64,000 nucleotides of DNA from Cyclobacterium qasimii M12-11B (GTDB lineage: Bacteria > Bacteroidota > Bacteroidia > Cytophagales > Cyclobacteriaceae): the NCBI RefSeq assembly GCF_000427295.1, contig NZ_ATNM01000114.1:59031-123030 (forward strand). The letters run 5' to 3'. This document shows, in pieces, positions 45,129 to 53,646 of the stretch; within the stretch, counting starts at the first letter, position 1; the number at the start of each line of letters is the position of its first letter. The notes beneath the pieces were generated by a model. The model ran no database searches and was not told the origin of the DNA. It worked only from the letters and a program-made list of their open reading frames with translations. The translations under genes were made by a program, and so were the position numbers.

Positions 45129-46767
45129 GCAGCTAAAACTTAATAACGTGACCTTAACTATATTTACTTTATGTCTATGGTTTCTGGGGAATTACCCAGT
45201 AAGCGCGCAAAATAGTGTGCAACTGCCAAAAGAAGAAGTAATAGTACAAGTAGTTAACCCCGTATCCCTAACGGAGGAATATTTATGGATGAACGTGACT
45301 GTAACAACGGATGGACAACCAAGTCCTTCTAAAGTCATATATATGGAGTTATTAGATAGAAATGGGATTTCAGTTGTAAAGGATCTCGCGGAACTAGTAA
45401 AAGGTGAAGTCAATTCCTATTTGATGCTTCCATCCGATTTGCCTTCAGATCACTATCTTTTAAGAGTCTACACAAGGATTAGCCCTTATACTTCAGGGGA
45501 AAAAGGGGTATTTCAATCCCTGGTTTCTATTATTAACCCAAAAGTCCCTCCTATTATTACACTGTCATTAACTTTGGGAGAAGGTAGTACTGCAATGTCA
45601 CTGGAGGCCAAATATATGAATACAAAAGACAGCTTATTGGAAGTGGCTATTCCAATGGCTAATGCAACTGATATATCGGTGGTAATTAATAAAACAACGC
45701 CTTTTGACAATGTCAAAACGGCTTTAAATCACACTCAGATGTATCCTGTAGAGACGGATCCAAACCCCACGTTGGTTCCCGAACTATTTGGACATATTAT
45801 AAAAGGAAAATTACTGGACAATGTAATCGACACTACTGAAGTATTCTTTCTTACGCTTCATGGCAGTCAATCCCATATGTTTATTGATAAACCCAATGAG
45901 AAGGGAGAGCTTTATTTTGAAACAGGTAATTTCTCCTATTATGATTACGCCATCATCCAAACTGCACAAACAGGGCAACAGGTGAATTTTATTCTTACCT
46001 CTCCTTTTTGGGACAAGGTCCCTGATGAAAATTTTCAATTACCTGTTTTAAATCTTAGTCAAAATGACGAAGAATTTATCAAGGAAAAGATCTTAGCCAG
46101 GGCAAGCCATCAATACTATGTTGGGCCATTAGAAATTCCAAAAGCGCCTTTGCCATTCCAATACATCACAGATTATAGTTACGCATTAAGTGATTATAAT
46201 CGATTTGTAGATATGGCCACCACTATACGGGAATATGTCCCCATGGTAGTGGTCCGAAGTCAAAATCGTAAAACCATATTTAAAAATTTCAATATCCCTT
46301 ACAACTTAGTGTTCAAAGAAAGCCCTTTACTAGTCATCGATGGAATGCCGGTATTTGATAGTGAGGCTTTTGCTAATTTCAATCCAAAAGGCATTGAAAG
46401 CATGGATATTATCAACCGGTATTTCTATATCAATGATCAGCAGTTTACGGGAATGGTCAACCTCACCTCATTTAAAAATGATTTTGGTGGTTTTGATTTG
46501 CCTAAAAACGCCCTGTTTATCACTTACAATGGCATTCAAAAACCTTTTCAATACCATTCTTCTTTGGAGTATGGTAACAACAATCATTTCCCTGATTTCA
46601 GGACTACTTTGACCTGGCAGACGAACAAAGAAACGGATGAAAATGGTAACCTCAACTTTTCTTTCAAGCCCTCTCGCTTAAAAGGAAAATATTTGCTGAG
46701 GATTCAATACAGGGATGGTCTTAACAATAATTTGAAAACTTCCCAATATTCCATAGATATGAAATAG
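45121..46767 (+). CDS. Exported macroglobulin/plug-like protein of the receptor operon
   Basis: A 548-residue secreted protein: N-terminal signal (about 8-30, ending VSAQ), then an MG2-like beta domain (about 45-140, with WMNVTVTTDGQPSPSKVIYM), further beta-sandwich sequence, and near residue 400-470 a segment resembling a TonB-receptor plug: SPLLVIDGMPVFDSEAF and KGIESMDIINRYFYINDQQF. No barrel follows. I use ATG 45121, which overlaps the DUF4249 stop by 8 nt; the longer in-frame start at 45013 lies inside that gene and lacks a signal peptide at its N-terminus. It may be a periplasmic or surface accessory to the receptor. Confidence 0.75.
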   Translation: MSKQLKLNNVTLTIFTLCLWFLGNYPVSAQNSVQLPKEEVIVQVVNPVSLTEEYLWMNVTVTTDGQPSPSKVIYMELLDRNGISVVKDLAELVKGEVNSYLMLPSDLPSDHYLLRVYTRISPYTSGEKGVFQSLVSIINPKVPPIITLSLTLGEGSTAMSLEAKYMNTKDSLLEVAIPMANATDISVVINKTTPFDNVKTALNHTQMYPVETDPNPTLVPELFGHIIKGKLLDNVIDTTEVFFLTLHGSQSHMFIDKPNEKGELYFETGNFSYYDYAIIQTAQTGQQVNFILTSPFWDKVPDENFQLPVLNLSQNDEEFIKEKILARASHQYYVGPLEIPKAPLPFQYITDYSYALSDYNRFVDMATTIREYVPMVVVRSQNRKTIFKNFNIPYNLVFKESPLLVIDGMPVFDSEAFANFNPKGIESMDIINRYFYINDQQFTGMVNLTSFKNDFGGFDLPKNALFITYNGIQKPFQYHSSLEYGNNNHFPDFRTTLTWQTNKETDENGNLNFSFKPSRLKGKYLLRIQYRDGLNNNLKTSQYSIDMK

Positions 46768-46796
46768 TCGATTCTAGGCTGCAGAACACCTTATTT

Positions 46797-48276
46797 TTAC
46801 CTGTTAAGTTCAAGGTAGTTTTCCTTTCTTAAGCTATCCTTTCTATCGTACAGATAATTCCATTTCTCCATGTAATCGTCTGCAGGAAGAAATTCATCGT
46901 TAGTGGCCTTGAGTTTTGCAGCTAAAATGCCATCCAGATGATTCTTTAATTGGCTAAACTGAGGCATATCTACCAGGTTGTGCATTTTGATAAGGATCCT
47001 GTTCGTTGTCATACAATAACCATGGGCCAAGTAAATCTTTAACATAGGTGTATTTCTTTGTCCTAACACCTCTGAATTCCCTTCCTCCATTCATAAATTG
47101 CCATTCATGAAAAGGCACAGGAAGCATGATCAGGGCAGCTTCATTGCCTAACTCATCCCCATCTATAAGGGCTTTTGAAAAATCTGTTCCTTCTATTGAA
47201 TGTGGTATTTCCAGGTCACTTAAGCCTAATAAAGTGGGCAAAAGGTCAGGGGTATTGATAGGGTCGTATATCTGATGTGGAGTTTTACCCAATTTATCAG
47301 GATACCTAATTAGCAAAGGTACTTTTATGGATTCATCCCAAGGTCGTTGTTTCTTTAAAACGCCTTTTGACATTAGCATGTCCCCATGCTCAGAGGTGAA
47401 GACAAAAATTGTATTGTCCGCAACTCCTGCCTCTTCAATTGCAGCTAATAATCTACCTACCGAATAGTCCAAAGCTGTACAATGTGCATAATAATTGGCC
47501 ATGACATTTCTTGCACTATCTTTAAAATCTTCAGGAACATTAGGCCTTACGTGTAATTTTGAAGCATCATACATCTGCTTATATTCTTCTGGTGCAGTAT
47601 GATAGGGATCATGAGGCGGTCCCCAAGACAATACCAATAGGAAAGGGTTGTCTTTATTTTTGTTAATATAACTAATGGCACTATCTGTTTGAGAAAATGC
47701 ATCATACCCTTCCCAAAACTGCTTTTGATTCTCCTCATCAAAATAAAAAGAGTCATTATAATTATGAGTAACTTCCCTCACTTTCCAATAATCAAAACCT
47801 TGTCTCCTTTCTTTTGGTACAGGTTTGTTTCTTGCACTAAAATGCTCCTCTCCTCGCTCATGCCCATTTAAGTGCCATTTACCAATATAGCCCGTTTGGT
47901 AACCTGCCTTTTTATATATTTTCGCAATGGTTGTAGCCTCAGTAGGGAAAGGTTTGTCATTGTAAAAAACCCCATGTGTCAATGGATATTGGCCAGAAAT
48001 AAAGCTCCCTCTCCAAGGAGCACACACCGCCATTACCGTTACAGCATTGTGAAATACAGCACTCTGCTTCGAAAGGCTGTCCAGGTTTGGGGTAATGACA
48101 TCCTCATTCCCTAAATAACCTATTGATTGTGCTCTCCACTGATCTGCCAAAATAAAAACAACATTTGGTGGGACAGTGGCCTTTTCAATCTTACCTTCTT
48201 CTTTTGCTTGCTCTTTACATGAAAAGCCAAGTAAAAGAATACTGCAAAGAATCAATGTTTTATAAAAATTCATCAT
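46797..48276 (-). CDS. Sulfatase lipoprotein (type I, formylglycine), interrupted by an apparent 1-nt insertion
   Basis: An alkaline-phosphatase-superfamily sulfatase, 492 residues after correction. Lipobox LLLGFSC at about residue 20. The metal site begins FILADQWRAQSIGYLG, and the maturation motif VCAPWRGSFISGQ has the Cys-x-Pro-x-Arg needed for formylglycine. GKWHLNG and FTSEHGDML complete the active site. As given, the frame ends at 46954. Removing one T from the four-T run at 46985-46988 restores LYDNEQDPYQMHNLVDMPQF and the usual C-terminus. I start at ATG 48276, not the TTG at 48294. Likely desulfates an algal or host glycan; no sulfatase-maturing enzyme is in the window. Confidence 0.87.
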
Positions 48277-48407
48277 TTGTGAAATTTGGGTCAAGTTAAG
48301 TTGGTGAAAATTACATAAAATTCAATCCCCTTGACTAAAAAAAATAAAGAATGGAGAAACTAAATTTAAATCCCCCTCTAAAATCCCTTGACCTAAAAAG
48401 ACTAAGC

Positions 48408-49480
48408 TCATTTTTTATGGAATAAGCCCAAATCAAAATTTCTTCGTGCAACTCTTCTTTCTGGTTGAATTTCATCAAACACCTCTTTTCTCAATTCACT
48501 TTCGCTTTTCTTTTTGTACCAAAGTTCATCCGCTGATAAAACTATTCCAGCTTCATACAAATCCAATAAATGATCGTAAGGACCTCTTTTCGCTAAAAGT
48601 TTTACCAAAATAGGGGCCATTTCAATCATAATGAACAATGCCATGATTAGGAGATTGGCCCAATAAACAGCAGTGTTTGCATTGGTAAGTGCATCCAATG
48701 CTTGAATTCTTGCCGCCAGCCCATTATTTGCCGCCACTGATACCATTTGATAATCCAGTTCAGCCGTCATTTTTTCGTTGAGTAGATTGATTTTCTGTAC
48801 TCTATCTTGAATTTTTTCACGGTTTAAGCTTTGGGTGTATTCCAAGTCTTTTTGTGCCAGGTCAAGTTGCGCCTCTTTTTTTTCTGCATTGATCCCAATG
48901 CCTGCTCTTCCGGTAGTTTCTCCAGTTTTCACTCCAAACCGCTCATTGTCATACTCTACTTGTTTTTCATTTCTAAAAGCTTCTTTGCCATTGATCTCAG
49001 CCTTTAACCCTTGAATTTCCTCTTCCAACTTGAGTAGTTCAGGATAACCTGCTTTTATTTCATCTTTACTTTCACTGATGGTTGCCAACCGTTGCCTATC
49101 TAATTCCCTATTGATTTCTTTTTCAAAAATTTTCAACTCCAATGGTTTAGCGATTACCAAGGCTATTAAAACAGCTAAAATAAGTCTAGGGAGGGCTTGC
49201 TTTAATTCCGATAGAAATTTCTCTCTTTTTTAAGGGTTGAAACGATGTACCTATCTAAATTAAAAATCATTAACATCCATACAATTCCAACAGCCAAAAT
49301 GGTGTAAATGGATTCAAAAATGGTGAATAAGGCATAACCTACAGACAATCCAGCAAAGACAGCGGTAAACAAAACTGTTCCACCAATCCCGATAAATTGA
49401 TGAATGGAACCAGGGCAACGTTTTACCAAGGGCAGGTATGCACCTGAACAAAATACGAGAAAGCGTTCTAATTTATTCAT
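48408..49480 (-). CDS. DUF4407 membrane protein, interrupted by an apparent 1-nt deletion
   Basis: A 357-residue membrane protein: N-terminal LERFLVFCSGAYLPLVKRCP, three membrane helices (about 28-50, 55-78 and, after correction, 92-112), a long coiled coil rich in Lys/Glu/Gln (about 120-255), and one more helix (about 262-285) before a soluble C-terminus. As given, the frame stops at 49202. Adding one C to CC at 49208-49209 (plus strand) restores NFYRELKQALPRLILAVLIA and joins the parts. DUF4407 has no known function; the architecture suggests a structural or mechanosensing membrane role, which is speculation. Confidence 0.8.
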
Positions 49481-49792
49481 ATAAGGCTGGTACTGCTTTA
49501 GATTTTTAACCAAACACATTTCAAGGACGCTGCCAAATATTTCCTTTAATTCAGTTTTAGAACGGTATTTAAGATAAATATTATATACAATTGATTATCA
49601 ATGATTTAAAAAAGTTGTTTTGGTTAGAATTTAATTTTTAAACAATTTTCTTTTCTGCTAGTGGTAATAAAACACGTATTAAAAGCACAAAACAAAAAAA
49701 TGTCCGGTTTAATTGTCCGTTAATGATACAGTCAAAATATTTTAAAATTCACATAATTAAAGTAGTTTAGATTCCAAAACCCATTTAAAATT
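49481..49792. other. Intergenic region between DUF4407 and SGNH genes
   Basis: About 310 nt, very AT-rich, between divergent genes. I see no coding frame, hairpin or clear promoter pair. Confidence 0.45.
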
Positions 49793-50443
49793 ATGAAAAA
49801 AAATAATTTCGTTTTAACAGCTCTTTTACTTTTTATATGTTTGTCCGTTTTTGCACAAGATCCTGCAAGATATAATAGCCAAGTAGCGCAGATTAATAAA
49901 GATTATCCCACCCAGAGCTATTTAAACAGCATTGTTTTCACTGGTAGTTCAACCATTCGAATGTGGAAAACACTTCAGGAGGATTTTCCAGAGCATAAGG
50001 TGATAAATGCTGGATTTGGTGGCTCACAGTCTGCTGATTTACTTTTTCACTTAGATAAACTAGTAATAGACTATAAGCCTTCAAAAGTGTTTATTTATGA
50101 AGGTGACAATGACATCTCAGGAGGAAAAGCTACAGAAGAAATTTTGGCCAATTATGACCTAATCGTAAGCAAAATTCACCAGGCACTTCCAGAAACAGAA
50201 ATTATACTCATTAGCCCAAAACCTAGTGTATCCAGATGGGAATTGGCAGATAAGTATCTTGAATTGAATAAAAGTCTGAAAAAATCTACCAAGGGTAAAA
50301 AATACCTGAAATATGCCGATTTATGGAAACCTATGCTTAACAAGGACAAAGAACCTATGAAGGACATCTTTCTTGAAGACAACCTCCATATGAATGCAAA
50401 AGGTTATGACATTTGGGCCAAAACCATCAAAAAGTTTTTGTAA
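49793..50443 (+). CDS. Secreted SGNH/GDSL hydrolase
   Basis: A 216-residue exported esterase/lipase-fold protein. It has a Sec signal peptide ending LSVFAQ. SGNH blocks: FTGSSTIRMW (nucleophile Ser in block I), NAGFGGSQSADLL (block II Gly), YEGDNDISGG (block III Asn) and LEDNLHMNAKGYDIW (block V Asp-x-x-His). The compact size resembles Bacteroidota platelet-activating-factor-acetylhydrolase-like enzymes. The substrate is unknown. It is followed by a strong hairpin, so it is probably monocistronic. Confidence 0.86.
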   Translation: MKKNNFVLTALLLFICLSVFAQDPARYNSQVAQINKDYPTQSYLNSIVFTGSSTIRMWKTLQEDFPEHKVINAGFGGSQSADLLFHLDKLVIDYKPSKVFIYEGDNDISGGKATEEILANYDLIVSKIHQALPETEIILISPKPSVSRWELADKYLELNKSLKKSTKGKKYLKYADLWKPMLNKDKEPMKDIFLEDNLHMNAKGYDIWAKTIKKFL

Positions 50444-50560
50444 ACCACTTTCCGGTACAAAGACAAGAGTGAAATTACATTCATTAAATTGACTTTCCAG
50501 AATTGAATAGTCAATAGGAACAATAACATTTCTACTATTGCCTAAATACAATGATTCTTT

Positions 50561-50608
50561 ATATTTAGCCCGAAATAGGTAAATAACTACCTGTTTCGGG
50601 CTAAATAT
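50561..50608 (+). terminator. Terminator after the SGNH hydrolase
   Basis: A stem of about 18 bp (50564-50581 TTTAGCCCGAAATAGGTA with 50588-50605, one T-G pair) and a 6-nt loop, then an AT-rich tail. It separates the hydrolase from the metZ promoter. Confidence 0.75.
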
Positions 50609-50751
50609 TTTATTAGAATTTTAGTGAGCTTGTTCCCTAAACTCCTTCTTTACTAAGCCATCGAATAAAACAGAATGGTGACGCCTTCGTCCATACCGTA
50701 GCCCGTATCCCTATTAAAAAAATCCAAATCCAATATAAAATACTATTGAGA

Positions 50752-50783
50752 TTTGGAAAAGAGACCTGTCATTAGTTAATTTG
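50752..50783 (+). promoter_or_regulatory. Putative promoter for the metZ leader
   Basis: TTTG at 50752-50755 and TAATTTG at 50777-50783 are 21 nt apart. This would start transcription just before the S-box aptamer at about 50802. The -7 element is one base short of TAnnTTTG. Confidence 0.35.
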
Positions 50784-50801
50784 CATTAAATTTCAGGAAA
50801 C

Positions 50802-50908
50802 TGATTTATAAAGAAGAGGCGAGAGATCAGGCTCTGTGAACCTCTGGCAACCTTCCGAACCAAGGAAAGGTGCCAATACCTGCCCAATAAATAGGGAACG
50901 ATAAATTA
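50802..50908 (+). promoter_or_regulatory. SAM-I (S-box) riboswitch
   Basis: The class I SAM aptamer core is present in order: GAGAGATCAGGCTCTGTGAA (P2 with k-turn), CCTCTGGCAACC, a P3 stem (TTCC with GGAA), the joining segment AGGTGCCAAT, a P4 hairpin CCTGCCC / GGG, and the closing GGGAACGATAAAT that pairs with GATTTAT at 50803-50809 as P1. It lies 115 nt upstream of metZ, the methionine-pathway gene it should control. I see no terminator hairpin after it, so control is probably at translation (inference). Confidence 0.88.
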
Positions 50909-50914
50909 GAAAAT

Positions 50915-51034
50915 ATGACAGCACTTACATTCTCCTTCTTTATCTTTCTCGTTTATTTTCACCATTGTGCGACTTCGCTGAATGGTTTATATTCATGTGT
51001 CTACGATAAGAAAAATTTCTTTTATGGATTATAA
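50915..51034 (+). CDS. Short leader ORF between the S-box and metZ
   Basis: A 39-codon frame starting at ATG seven nt after the 3' strand of riboswitch P1 and ending with TAA at 51032-51034, so it overlaps the metZ ATG (51024) by 11 nt in another frame. It begins MTALTFSFFIFLVYFHHCAT, a hydrophobic run followed by HHCAT. It resembles no protein domain. The position and the stop/start overlap suggest a translated leader that couples riboswitch state to metZ initiation. Whether it is really translated is unknown. Confidence 0.5.
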   Translation: MTALTFSFFIFLVYFHHCATSLNGLYSCVYDKKNFFYGL

Positions 51035-52202
51035 AAATTTTGAAACACAGGCAGTAAGAATAGCTGCATCTTCCTCAAACCAGAGAGAACATTCCGCACC
51101 TATTTACCTGAGCTCCAGTTTCGTCTTTGATTCTGCCGAACAAGCCAGGCAAATGTTTGCTGATGAAATTGAAGGAAACATCTATTCCAGGTATGCCAAC
51201 CCAAACACAAGTGATCTGATAGAAAAGGTATGTGCTGCAGAAGGCACTGAAAGCGGCGTTACAACTGCTTCTGGAATGGCCGCAATGTTTGGTAGCATGG
51301 CTTCATTATTAAGGCAGGGAGACCATATACTTGCCTCCAGGTCATTGTTTGGATCAACCCACCAGCTGCTTACTCGTATATTCCCAAAATGGGGAATATC
51401 ACATACCTATGGAGACATATCAGACATTGGTCAGTGGGAACAATTGGTACAACCAAATACTAAAATGTTGTTTATCGAAACCCCTTCTAACCCGGGTTTG
51501 GAAATTATTGATTTGGAATACATTGCAAAATTTGCCAATGCACATAACCTCGTGTTGGTGGTAGACAATTGCTTTGCCACTCCTTACCTGCAGCAGCCTG
51601 CAAAATGGGGAGCACATATAGTCACCCACAGTGCTACTAAATTTATTGACGGGCAAGGAAGGGTTCTTGGAGGACTTATTCTAGGAAAAAAAGAACTCAT
51701 TGACGAAGTTCAGTTTTTTATGCGTCATACTGGTCCATCATTGTCCCCATTTAATGCATGGATATTAGCCAAGAGCATGGAAACTTTGGCTGTTAGAATG
51801 GACAGGCATTGTGAAAGTGCACTTAAAATCGCGCAGTATTTTGAGGGAAACAAAGAAGTGGAAGTAGTAAAATATCCATTTTTAGCCTCCCATCCACAAT
51901 TTGACCTTGCGAAAAAACAAATGAAGCATGGTGGTGGAATTATTACTTTAACGTTGAAAGGGGGGTTGCCTAGAGCTAAAAATTTCATTGATCAATTACA
52001 GATGATCTCTGTCACTGCAAACCTTGGTGATACCCGTAGCATTGTTACCCATCCCGCTTCCACCACACACAGTAAACTTACCCAAGAGGAAAGAGAGAAA
52101 GTGGGCATTTTAAACGGTTTAGTAAGGCTATCTGTAGGTCTGGAACATGTGGACGACATTATTCTTGATATAGAAAGAGCATTAGAGAAATCCAAAAACT
52201 AA
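51024..52202 (+). CDS. metZ: O-succinylhomoserine sulfhydrylase MetZ
   Basis: A 392-residue Cys/Met-metabolism PLP enzyme. Signatures: APIYLSSSFVFDSAEQA, YSRYANPNTSDLIEKVCAAE (PLP phosphate), TPSNPGLEIIDLEYIAKFA, and the PLP lysine in THSATKFIDGQGRVLGG. The HSATKFIDGQGR form and C-terminal HPASTTHSKLT favour O-succinyl(or acetyl)homoserine sulfhydrylase over cystathionine gamma-synthase/lyase. It would make homocysteine directly from sulfide. I choose ATG 51024 (MDYKNFETQAVRIA); ATG 50982 would add 14 unconserved residues. The S-box upstream indicates repression by SAM. Confidence 0.9.
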   Translation: MDYKNFETQAVRIAASSSNQREHSAPIYLSSSFVFDSAEQARQMFADEIEGNIYSRYANPNTSDLIEKVCAAEGTESGVTTASGMAAMFGSMASLLRQGDHILASRSLFGSTHQLLTRIFPKWGISHTYGDISDIGQWEQLVQPNTKMLFIETPSNPGLEIIDLEYIAKFANAHNLVLVVDNCFATPYLQQPAKWGAHIVTHSATKFIDGQGRVLGGLILGKKELIDEVQFFMRHTGPSLSPFNAWILAKSMETLAVRMDRHCESALKIAQYFEGNKEVEVVKYPFLASHPQFDLAKKQMKHGGGIITLTLKGGLPRAKNFIDQLQMISVTANLGDTRSIVTHPASTTHSKLTQEEREKVGILNGLVRLSVGLEHVDDIILDIERALEKSKN

Positions 52203-52249
52203 AAAAGGGTTACATAATTCTATCTTGAATTATGTAACCCTTTTTTTTT
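52203..52249 (+). terminator. Terminator after metZ
   Basis: A near-perfect stem of about 18 bp (AAAGGGTTACATAATTC / GAATTATGTAACCCTTT) with a 6-nt loop and nine Ts, directly after the metZ stop. Confidence 0.9.
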
Positions 52250-52273
52250 GAAGCACAAAACTTCAAAACTTAG

Positions 52274-52314
52274 ACCCGAAGTAAGCAATAGCCCTCCTAT
52301 TGCTTACTTCGGGT
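52274..52314 (-). terminator. Terminator of the TolC/membrane-fusion operon
   Basis: A perfect 17-bp inverted repeat (52274-52290 ACCCGAAGTAAGCAATA with 52298-52314) and a 7-nt loop, just past the stop of the membrane-fusion gene on the minus strand. Confidence 0.7.
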
Positions 52315-52323
52315 TAATATAAA

Positions 52324-53634
52324 TCATTTCTTATTATCAGAATCTTCTGGTTCTGCAATATTTACCTCCTTGTCATTTTCAAGTTGCGTACTTACCACAA
52401 AATAAGGTCCCGTTATCACTTCTTGTCCTTCTTCTAAACCCTCCAGGATTTCGATATTCTCAAAATCAGATATACCTGTTTTTACTTCCTGCACTACCGC
52501 CTTGTCTTCTTTTTTCAAAAACACCAACTCTTTCATGTTCCCTTTTCCATCACCAGACTCAATCACCTGGCTCGCTCGGACAGTAACAGCGGCAAGTGGA
52601 ATCGCCAAAACGTTTACCTTCTTATCTGTGATTATTTCCACGCTGGCAGTCATTCCTGGGCGAAAAGGAAATGGATTTTCTTTGGTTACTAGATCTTTAT
52701 AGGAATCATTAATGATTCGGATACGTACTTCAAACTCTGTAACAGCATCGGTGCTAACTTTTTCGTTGGCTGAATTGGCAATGGCAGTAACAACTCCGGT
52801 AAATTTTTTACCAGTAGAAGAATAGGAGTCCACTTCAATCAGAGTTGTATCGCTCATGCTTATTCTAACGATGTCATTCTCATTAACATTTACCCTTATC
52901 TCCATTTTTGACAAATCGGCAATCCGCAACATTTCTGTTCCGGCCATTTGAGCTGTTCCAACTACTCGTTCTCCTTGCTCCACAAGAAGATTGGACACAA
53001 TTCCATCCGTAGGCGAGTAAACATTAGTCAACCTTAGGTTTTCTGCGGCTTCATCTACAGAAGCTTTTGCACTTTTCACTATAAACTCTGAGGCAATAAC
53101 GGATTGTTTGGCTGCTTCAAGGTCGTTTTCACCAGTAAGAAAATCAGCATTAATCTGTTCGAAATCCGCATCAGAAATGACCTTGTCTTCATATAAAGAT
53201 AGGTTTCTATCATAATCCAATTTTGACCGGTTGAATTGTGCTTCAGCACGTTTTAAACTTGCTCTTGATTGGGCTAAATTCGCCAATTGCTGGTTTAAAT
53301 TGGCTTGTGCTCTGTCAAGGGCCGAGATGAAATTATCAGGCCTTATTTTGACCAACAAATCACCAATTTTTACTGAATCACCTTCATTTACATTTAATTC
53401 GATGATTTCTCCGGCAACATCCGGGCTCATTTTAACCTCGGTTTCGGGCTGAACTACACCCGAAGCACTTACCTTTTCTACGATGTCTTTTTTCCCGACT
53501 TTACCAATCTGGACTTCTAAAGGCTTCTCTCCTCCTACCCATCCGGCTTGCCTTCCTACAACCAACCCTACAACCAAGAGGGCAACTATTCCCAGTAAAA
53601 TGTAAATTAATTTGTTTGACTTTTTCTTGGCCAT
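52324..53634 (-). CDS. Periplasmic adaptor (membrane-fusion) protein of an efflux system
   Basis: A 436-residue HlyD/MacA-type adaptor. One N-terminal membrane helix (about 8-26, IYILLGIVALLVVGLVVG), a lipoyl-like half-motif ASGVVQPETEVKMSPDVAGE, a coiled-coil hairpin (about 108-190) and the second lipoyl half TDGIVSNLLVEQGERVVG, then beta-barrel and membrane-proximal domains. It should bridge an inner-membrane pump and the TolC-like channel encoded 12 nt upstream. No MacB-type ATPase/permease or RND gene follows; a terminator does, so the pump must be elsewhere. Confidence 0.88.
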   Translation of the reverse strand: MAKKKSNKLIYILLGIVALLVVGLVVGRQAGWVGGEKPLEVQIGKVGKKDIVEKVSASGVVQPETEVKMSPDVAGEIIELNVNEGDSVKIGDLLVKIRPDNFISALDRAQANLNQQLANLAQSRASLKRAEAQFNRSKLDYDRNLSLYEDKVISDADFEQINADFLTGENDLEAAKQSVIASEFIVKSAKASVDEAAENLRLTNVYSPTDGIVSNLLVEQGERVVGTAQMAGTEMLRIADLSKMEIRVNVNENDIVRISMSDTTLIEVDSYSSTGKKFTGVVTAIANSANEKVSTDAVTEFEVRIRIINDSYKDLVTKENPFPFRPGMTASVEIITDKKVNVLAIPLAAVTVRASQVIESGDGKGNMKELVFLKKEDKAVVQEVKTGISDFENIEILEGLEEGQEVITGPYFVVSTQLENDKEVNIAEPEDSDNKK

Positions 53635-53646
53635 TTTTCTGATCTA

